Positions 1 to 5,699 of a DNA stretch of 5,699 bases are shown in pieces (position 1 is the first letter of the stretch; the number at the start of each line of letters is the position of its first letter). The notes under the pieces were generated by a model. That model was not told the DNA's origin. It was given only the letters and a program-made list of their open reading frames with translations, and searched no databases. Source of the stretch: Gemmatimonadaceae bacterium (GTDB lineage Bacteria > Gemmatimonadota > Gemmatimonadetes > Gemmatimonadales > Gemmatimonadaceae); the NCBI GenBank assembly GCA_025453855.1, contig JALOPO010000132.1:1-5699 (forward strand). Direction: 5' to 3'. The translations under genes and the position numbers were made by a program.

Positions 1-282
1 CGCCTCGACATCTTCACCGGGACCGAGGACGGCTTCGAGATCGCGCGTGCCGACATGGCGATGCGCGGGATGGGCGACCTGTTCGGGGAGCGGCAGCACG
101 GCGAGGCCGGCTTCCGCGTCGCCGATCCGCTGCGCGACGAGGCGCTGATCCCGGTCGCGCAGGCGGTGGCGCAGCGCCTCGTCGACGCCGATCCCGAGCT
201 GGCGCGCCCCGAGCATGCGACGCTGCGCACGCTGCTGGGGACGCGCTACGCGCGCGCGCTGGAGCTCTTCCGCGTCGGGTGA
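1..282 (+). CDS. recG: ATP-dependent DNA helicase RecG, C-terminal fragment (5' end outside window)
   Basis: RecG is a superfamily 2 helicase that reverses stalled replication forks and drives branch migration of Holliday junctions. Only the last 93 residues are present, open from base 1 to the TGA at 280-282. The fragment begins in the segment after helicase motif VI. DGFEIARADM (visible residues 10-19) is followed by RGMGDLFGERQHG (22-34), matching the RG-G-L-G-RQ-G block of the RecG translocation (TRG) region, and then by FRVADPLRDEALI. The family tail is usually about this long after that block, so the natural C-terminus appears intact. The helicase motifs and the wedge domain lie outside the window. 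Mfd shares a related TRG element, but the AD-LRD-LI continuation is typical of RecG. The gene is convergent with the lipoprotein gene that ends at 307. Identity comes from remembered family motifs, not a database search. Confidence 0.93.
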   Translation, partial: RLDIFTGTEDGFEIARADMAMRGMGDLFGERQHGEAGFRVADPLRDEALIPVAQAVAQRLVDADPELARPEHATLRTLLGTRYARALELFRVG

Positions 283-301
283 GGCGCGCGCGTGCGCGCT
301 C
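281..301. terminator. Weak GC hairpin between convergent genes
   Basis: The bases from the end of the recG stop codon across the convergent gap can fold as GAG-(bulged G)-CGCGC, a four-base loop, then GCGCG-CTC. That is an eight-pair stem with one bulge. It lies exactly between the recG stop and the stop of the minus-strand lipoprotein gene, where a bidirectional terminator would be useful. No T-tract follows on either strand, so an intrinsic terminator of the classical kind is not shown. Alternating GC runs form such hairpins easily in DNA of this composition. Confidence 0.3.
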
Positions 302-306
302 ATCGG

Positions 307-858
307 TCAGGGCGAGCGGAGCCGCTTCTTGAGCCGATCGATCTCGCTGGCCAACTTCTGGAGCGAGTCGCGCACGATCCTGAGTTCATCGGCGCGATCG
401 CTGGCCTGCTGCGTGGCGGCGGTGCGGCGCCGCACCTCGACGCGGCGCAGCGAATCGCCCGCGGCGAGCCCGCGACGCATCACGAGCCCCTCGGCGCGCC
501 CGGTGCGCAGCGTGCTGTCGGCGAGGAGCGAGTCGAGCATCGCGATCGCGGGGCCCGGATCGCCGCCGGTGGTGCGGGGCTCGAGTCGCAGGAGCACGCG
601 CCAGAGCTGCGCGCGCGCGCCGTCGCCGGGCGGGACGCTGCGCAGGTACGCGACGAGCACACTGTCCGCGCCGCCGTAGCGCCCCTCGGAGACGAGCGAC
701 TCGACCTGCGCCCACGTCGCGGCCCAGCGCTGTGCCGCCGTGGGCGGCGGCGCGACGACCGGATTGGGGACGGTGACGGTCGGCGACGGGGCCTGCCGGC
801 GGCAGGCCGCGAGCGCGCAGGCGACGACGACGAGACGGAGCGGCGTGCGGACGTTCAT
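307..858 (-). CDS. Lipoprotein with TPR-like segment and C-terminal coiled coil (QseG-like position)
   Basis: This is a 183-residue predicted lipoprotein. The N-terminus has a short basic start (R4, R8), a hydrophobic core (LVVVACALA) and the lipobox L16-A17-A18-C19, so C19 should be lipidated. R20 at +2 does not suggest inner-membrane retention, so the outer membrane is likely. A Pro/Val-rich linker (about 23-40) leads to a helical part with one TPR-like stretch (about 45-72, with G59-R-Y61 and A64). The last 26 residues form a clean heptad: L159, V162, L166, L169, I173, L176 and L180 are spaced 3-4-3-4-3-4. The ATG overlaps the TGA of the upstream kinase gene as ATGA, with no Shine-Dalgarno sequence, which suggests translational coupling. 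I do not recognise the family by sequence. Position and architecture recall QseG, the lipoprotein that activates kinase QseE/GlrK in E. coli. Partnership with the kinase is inferred. The same frame stays open upstream to 2499, but the lipobox start is decisive. Confidence 0.82.
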   Translation of the reverse strand: MNVRTPLRLVVVACALAACRRQAPSPTVTVPNPVVAPPPTAAQRWAATWAQVESLVSEGRYGGADSVLVAYLRSVPPGDGARAQLWRVLLRLEPRTTGGDPGPAIAMLDSLLADSTLRTGRAEGLVMRRGLAAGDSLRRVEVRRRTAATQQASDRADELRIVRDSLQKLASEIDRLKKRLRSP

Positions 859-2429
859 GCGGTGGACAAGGTAGTGGCGCTGACGCCTGCCACGCTCGGG
901 GCGGCGGCCGCGAGGCGACGCTCGACGGTGGCGCGCGCCGGCACGCGGATCGTGAAGGTGCTCCCCACGCCCACGTCGCTGGTGACGTGCACCGATCCGC
1001 CGTGCGCCTCGACGATCCCGCGCACGATGGCCAGGCCGAGCCCCGTGCCGGCGTGCGCGGCGCCCTCCTGGTTGCCGGCCTGGAAGAACTTGCGGAAGAC
1101 GTGCGGGAGCTCGCTGGCGGGGATGCCGACGCCGGTGTCGCGCACCTCGATGCGCACGGCGCCCGCCTCCGCGGCGACGTGCACCGCCACCACGCCACCG
1201 CGCGGCGTGAACTTGCAGGCGTTGGTGACGAGGTTGCCCACCGCCTCCATCATCCGCTGGCGATCCCACCAGGTCTCGCCCGGCACGTCGCGGGCGACGG
1301 TCACGTCGAAGCGCAGCCCGCGCTGGTCGGCGAGCACCACGAAGGCGGTCTGCACCTCGCCGAAGAAGTCGCGCACGTCCACCGGCGAGATCGCGAGCGC
1401 GGCGCCGCCGGCGTCGTAGCGGCTCACGTCGAGGAGCTGGCGCACGAGCCGGTTCAGCGCGTGGCTCTGCCGCTCGATGGTGTGCACCGCCTCGCGCTGG
1501 CGCTCCGAGAGCGGGCCGTAGACCCCCTCGTCGAGGAGCGTCAGGTAGCCCTGGATCACGTTCAGCGGCGTCTTGAGCTCGTGGCTCGCCATGCTCACGA
1601 ACTCCGCCTTCAGCTGGTCCAGCTCCCCCAGTCGCACCGCCATCAGCGCGTAGCTCTCGGCCAGCCGCCCGAACTCGTCGTTGCGGCGGCTCGCCACCGT
1701 GAGCTCGTGATCGAAGTGGCCGGCGGCGATGCGCTGCATCCCGGCGTCGAGATCGTCGACGGGGCGGGCGATGCTGCGCACGATCCACCAGCCGACGATG
1801 GCCGCGAAGAGCACCGCCACCGCGAGGCCGGTGACGAGCGTGTTGCGGGCCAGCACGACCTCGTCGCGGGCACGGCGCACGCGGTCGCTGGTCTGCGAAC
1901 GGAGCGTGACCTCGGCGTCGCCGACGGCGCCGATGAGGCGCTGCAGCGACGGGCGGATGAGCGTCGGCGAGATCGCGTCGACGCGCTCGAAGTCGCGGGC
2001 GTCGAGCGCCGAGACGCTGAGCCGGACGTAGCGCTCCACCTCGGCGGTGGCGGTGTCGATGCCGATCGCGCACTCGTTGCCGCAGAGCGTGCGCAGCGAG
2101 TCGGCGAGCTGCCGCAGCTGGCGCGCCCCGTCGATCATCCCGGGGACGCCGGTGCTGTCGTGGAGGCCGACCACCTGGTCGTCGCCGCGCTTGACCACAT
2201 CGGAGATCGCGCGCAGCTGGCCGAGGACGAGCGAGGCGCGGAAGTCGCGCGCCTGCAACGCCTCGATGTCGGCGTAGAGGCGCGTGAGCGAGGCGCGGGC
2301 GACGATCAGCGGCGTGGTGAGGATCAGCCCGAGCGCACCGAGGCTGAGCACCAGCCGCACGCGGAGCGGCAGCCCGCGTCCGGAGCGGGTGGGCACGCGC
2401 AGGGGAGCGACGGGCGAGGGGGTCGGCAC
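855..2429 (-). CDS. Two-transmembrane HAMP sensor histidine kinase
   Basis: This 524-residue inner-membrane kinase should autophosphorylate on histidine and pass the phosphate to an unidentified response regulator. Order of parts: a short cytoplasmic N-terminus; TM1 at about 24-44; a periplasmic, mostly helical sensor of about 150 residues (45-196) containing C116 and C120 (LCGNEC); TM2 at about 198-217; a HAMP domain (about 218-270, with RPVDDL); HisKA with phospho-acceptor H283 in SHELKTPLN; and an HATPase_c domain with N-box N403 in GNLVTNACKF, G1 box D431-TGVGI, F-box FRKFFQ (445-450) and G2 box G461-TGLGL. All catalytic boxes look intact. The last 24 residues form an Ala/Ser/Thr-rich tail beyond the ATPase domain. 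The start is GTG at 2429; the in-frame TAG at 2463-2465 allows no earlier start, and there is no Shine-Dalgarno sequence. GTG codons at residues 12 and 24 are alternatives. The four-base overlap with the downstream lipoprotein gene marks an operon. The stimulus is unknown. Confidence 0.93.
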   Translation of the reverse strand: MPTPSPVAPLRVPTRSGRGLPLRVRLVLSLGALGLILTTPLIVARASLTRLYADIEALQARDFRASLVLGQLRAISDVVKRGDDQVVGLHDSTGVPGMIDGARQLRQLADSLRTLCGNECAIGIDTATAEVERYVRLSVSALDARDFERVDAISPTLIRPSLQRLIGAVGDAEVTLRSQTSDRVRRARDEVVLARNTLVTGLAVAVLFAAIVGWWIVRSIARPVDDLDAGMQRIAAGHFDHELTVASRRNDEFGRLAESYALMAVRLGELDQLKAEFVSMASHELKTPLNVIQGYLTLLDEGVYGPLSERQREAVHTIERQSHALNRLVRQLLDVSRYDAGGAALAISPVDVRDFFGEVQTAFVVLADQRGLRFDVTVARDVPGETWWDRQRMMEAVGNLVTNACKFTPRGGVVAVHVAAEAGAVRIEVRDTGVGIPASELPHVFRKFFQAGNQEGAAHAGTGLGLAIVRGIVEAHGGSVHVTSDVGVGSTFTIRVPARATVERRLAAAAPSVAGVSATTLSTA

Positions 2430-2479
2430 GGCGGGGGCAGCGAGGGCGTCGACGGCGAAAGCCTAGGCGCCGCAACGCG

Positions 2480-2510
2480 TTGACGCGCGTTCCGGCCATC
2501 GGTACGTTGC
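2480..2510 (+). promoter_or_regulatory. Putative asnS promoter, overlapping the divergent kinase promoter
   Basis: TTGACG (2480-2485) is a good -35 box, followed after 17 bases by TACGTT (2503-2508), a weak -10. The same bases can be read as TTG, 20 bases, then TACGTTGC, a one-base-shorter form of TAnnTTTG. Either reading starts transcription near 2515 and gives a leader of about 27 bases before the asnS ATG. The downstream bases overlap the opposing TAAGTTTG box, so the two promoters probably cannot be fully occupied at the same time. Confidence 0.5.
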
Positions 2511-2541
2511 CGCAAACTTACGAGCGGAGCCGTTGCAGACA

Positions 2542-2542
<1 letters not shown>
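2509..2542 (-). promoter_or_regulatory. Putative promoter of the kinase-lipoprotein operon (TAnnTTTG type)
   Basis: Read on the minus strand, TAAGTTTG (2520 down to 2513) matches exactly the Bacteroidota -7 consensus TAnnTTTG and continues as CGGC. A TTG (2542 down to 2540) lies 19 bases upstream and could serve as the -33 element. It would overlap the asnS start codon. Transcription would begin near 2506, leaving a leader of about 75 bases before the GTG start. The box matching is direct observation. Use of this promoter class here is inferred. Confidence 0.5.
2526..2529 (+). promoter_or_regulatory. asnS ribosome binding site (GGAG)
   Basis: GGAG lies 12 bases before the ATG at 2542 but only 3 bases before an in-frame TTG at 2533. 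The short distance makes the TTG implausible as a start and supports the ATG, although 12 bases is slightly long. It is the only recognisable Shine-Dalgarno sequence before any start in the window. Confidence 0.5.
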
Positions 2543-3843
<1,301 letters not shown>

Positions 3844-3897
3844 GCGCGCGGGGGGCGTGGGACGGCGCGAGCACGCGCGCGGGACGGGGAGCGGTGG

Positions 3898-3922
3898 GGC
3901 GCCGCACTAGATTTGCGGCGCC
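3898..3922. repeat. Perfect 8-bp inverted repeat around the fumC promoter box
   Basis: GGCGCCGC (3898-3905) and GCGGCGCC (3915-3922) are exact reverse complements separated by nine bases, ACTAGATTT. The element lies 55 bases after the asnS stop. As RNA it would form an eight-pair GC stem and could terminate asnS transcription, although no T-tract follows. As DNA it flanks the -7-like box of fumC and could be a regulator site. A weaker five-pair hairpin occurs nearer asnS at 3865-3878. Confidence 0.5.
3908..3919 (+). promoter_or_regulatory. Putative fumC promoter -7 box (TAGATTTG)
   Basis: TAGATTTG (3908-3915) fits TAnnTTTG exactly and continues CGGC, as in the kinase promoter. It also matches the sigma-70 -10 consensus at four of six positions (TAGATT). 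It is a rare AT-rich island in a GC-rich gap. I see no TTG or TTGACA element at the expected distance upstream, so a -33/-35 part is missing or divergent. Transcription would start near 3922, leaving a leader of about 43 bases before fumC. Confidence 0.5.
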
Positions 3923-3964
3923 GTTCCCGGCCGTCCCCGACGCCACGTCTCCCCGATCCGACGC

Positions 3965-5350
<1,386 letters not shown>

Positions 5351-5370
5351 CCGCCGGCACCGGTCGTGCG

Positions 5371-5475
5371 GTGACAGGGCGGCGCGGCCGCTCGTCTGGC
5401 TGCGGAGCCGGATGGGCGGCCGTGTCGCGTGCGGGGGAGTGCCGCGGCGAGCATGCCCCGCCGCACACCTGTCAC
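5371..5475. repeat. Spaced inverted repeat GTGACAGG / CCTGTCAC
   Basis: GTGACAGG (5371-5378) and its exact reverse complement CCTGTCAC (5468-5475) lie at the two ends of the fumC to lipoprotein gap, 89 bases apart. The right arm is 15 bases before the lipoprotein ATG. An eight-base match in a 140-base gap can arise by chance, so a paired regulator site is only a possibility. Confidence 0.25.
5396..5411. terminator. Possible hairpin after fumC
   Basis: CTGGCT, loop GCGG, then AGCCGG can form a six-pair stem including one G-U pair, 46 bases after the fumC stop. A second weak hairpin (GCAC, loop CGGTC, GTGC) lies at 5357-5369. Neither is followed by a T-run, and GC-rich spacers form such stems by chance, so a terminator role is only possible. 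The rest of the gap 5351-5490 shows no gene and no TAnnTTTG box. Confidence 0.22.
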
Positions 5476-5490
5476 GCCGCCGCCCGACCG

Positions 5491-5699
5491 ATGCGCCGAT
5501 TCCCGATCACCGTCCTCTTCCTCGCGACGCTCACCGGCTGCAGCGAGGCAGTCGATCCCGCGGGGAGCGCGAGCGTCGTGCGACTCGCCGTCGATCCCGG
5601 CACCGTCACGCTGCAGCCGTTCGAGACGACGCAGCTGGCGGTCCGCGCGCTCGGCGCCGGCGACCGCCCCGTGACCGGTGCGCCGGTGCGCTGGCGGAG
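5491..5699 (+). CDS. Lipoprotein with N-terminal bacterial Ig-like segment (3' end outside window)
   Basis: The frame is open from ATG at 5491 to the window edge: 69 full codons plus two bases. The start is a textbook lipoprotein signal: R2-R3, a hydrophobic core (FPITVLFLATL) and the lipobox L14-T15-G16-C17, followed by S18-E19. S at +2 suggests outer-membrane delivery or surface exposure. After a short linker, residues 28-69 (VVRLAVDPGTVTLQPFETTQLAVRAL, then PVTGAPVRWR) resemble the first strands of a Big_2-like bacterial Ig fold: a Val-rich strand, the P-V-L-G/P-T-Q-L pattern and a final V-W strand. Proteins with this start are often long chains of Ig-like repeats at the cell surface. The full architecture cannot be seen here, and the function is unknown. 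No Shine-Dalgarno sequence or clear promoter box is visible upstream. A frame shifted by one base (from 5429) overlaps it but lacks any such signal. Confidence 0.8.
   Translation, partial: MRRFPITVLFLATLTGCSEAVDPAGSASVVRLAVDPGTVTLQPFETTQLAVRALGAGDRPVTGAPVRWR

Noticed and set aside
215..1419. Plus-strand open frames across the recG end, the convergent gap and the lipoprotein gene
   Set aside because: Their composition is that of shifted GC-rich codons, they overlap two supported genes, and they show no domain or signal sequence.
987..2483. Long plus-strand open frame (about 498 codons) antisense to the kinase gene
   Set aside because: Its product is dominated by H, R, E, A, L and V in the pattern expected from the complement of GC-rich codons, with no domain or signal. 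The minus strand carries a full set of kinase motifs.
859..2499. Minus-strand open frame continuous with and upstream of the lipoprotein, giving a possible 730-residue protein
   Set aside because: The upstream part is an Arg/Ala/Pro-rich out-of-frame reading of the kinase gene. The lipobox and the ATGA overlap place the real start at 858.
2533..2541. TTG start for asnS three codons earlier
   Set aside because: The GGAG site would be only three bases away, and the extra residues add nothing conserved. The ATG at 2542 fits better.
5384..5391. Palindrome GCGGCCGC in the gap after fumC
   Set aside because: GC-only eight-base palindromes are common at this composition, and nothing else marks it as an operator.
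5429..5674. Plus-strand open frame of 81 codons
   Set aside because: It is an Arg/Ser/Pro-rich reading in another frame over the lipoprotein start, whose signal peptide and lipobox identify the true frame.

Overview
This is a very GC-rich window (roughly 70% by eye, with strongly G/C-biased third positions). It holds ordinary bacterial housekeeping genes plus a small membrane-signalling operon. The gene style points to Gemmatimonadota or a related FCB-group lineage. The clues are a lipoprotein with a bacterial Ig-like segment, GC-rich genes largely without Shine-Dalgarno sequences, and promoter-like boxes resembling the Bacteroidota -7 element TAnnTTTG. The phylum is an inference from style, not a proven assignment. 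I saw no mobile element, CRISPR array, tRNA or rRNA.

Layout from left to right. (1) Positions 1-282 (+) carry the last 93 codons of recG, the branch-migrating helicase. (2) A 24-bp convergent gap with a weak GC hairpin follows. (3) On the minus strand, read from right to left, a two-gene operon runs from 2429 down to 307. It encodes a two-transmembrane HAMP sensor histidine kinase, then an outer-membrane-type lipoprotein with a perfect C-terminal heptad coiled coil. The two genes overlap by four bases (ATGA), and no response regulator lies next to them. (4) A compact divergent promoter region (about 2430-2541) separates the kinase from asnS. (5) asnS (2542-3843, +) encodes asparaginyl-tRNA synthetase. 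(6) A 121-bp gap holds a perfect 8-bp inverted repeat with a -7-like box in its loop. (7) fumC (3965-5350, +) encodes class II fumarase. (8) A 140-bp gap follows. (9) A new lipoprotein gene starts at 5491 and runs off the right edge.

The plus-strand genes are probably separate transcription units serving recombination/repair, translation and the TCA cycle. The minus-strand pair looks like one functional unit. Its order resembles the enterobacterial GlrK/QseE kinase with its QseG lipoprotein, in which the lipoprotein acts on the periplasmic part of the kinase. The two most interesting signals are this kinase-lipoprotein unit and a 12-base promoter motif of the form TARRTTTGCGGC, found upstream of both the kinase and fumC, with a degenerate copy before asnS. 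I did not find a clearly new biological system here.
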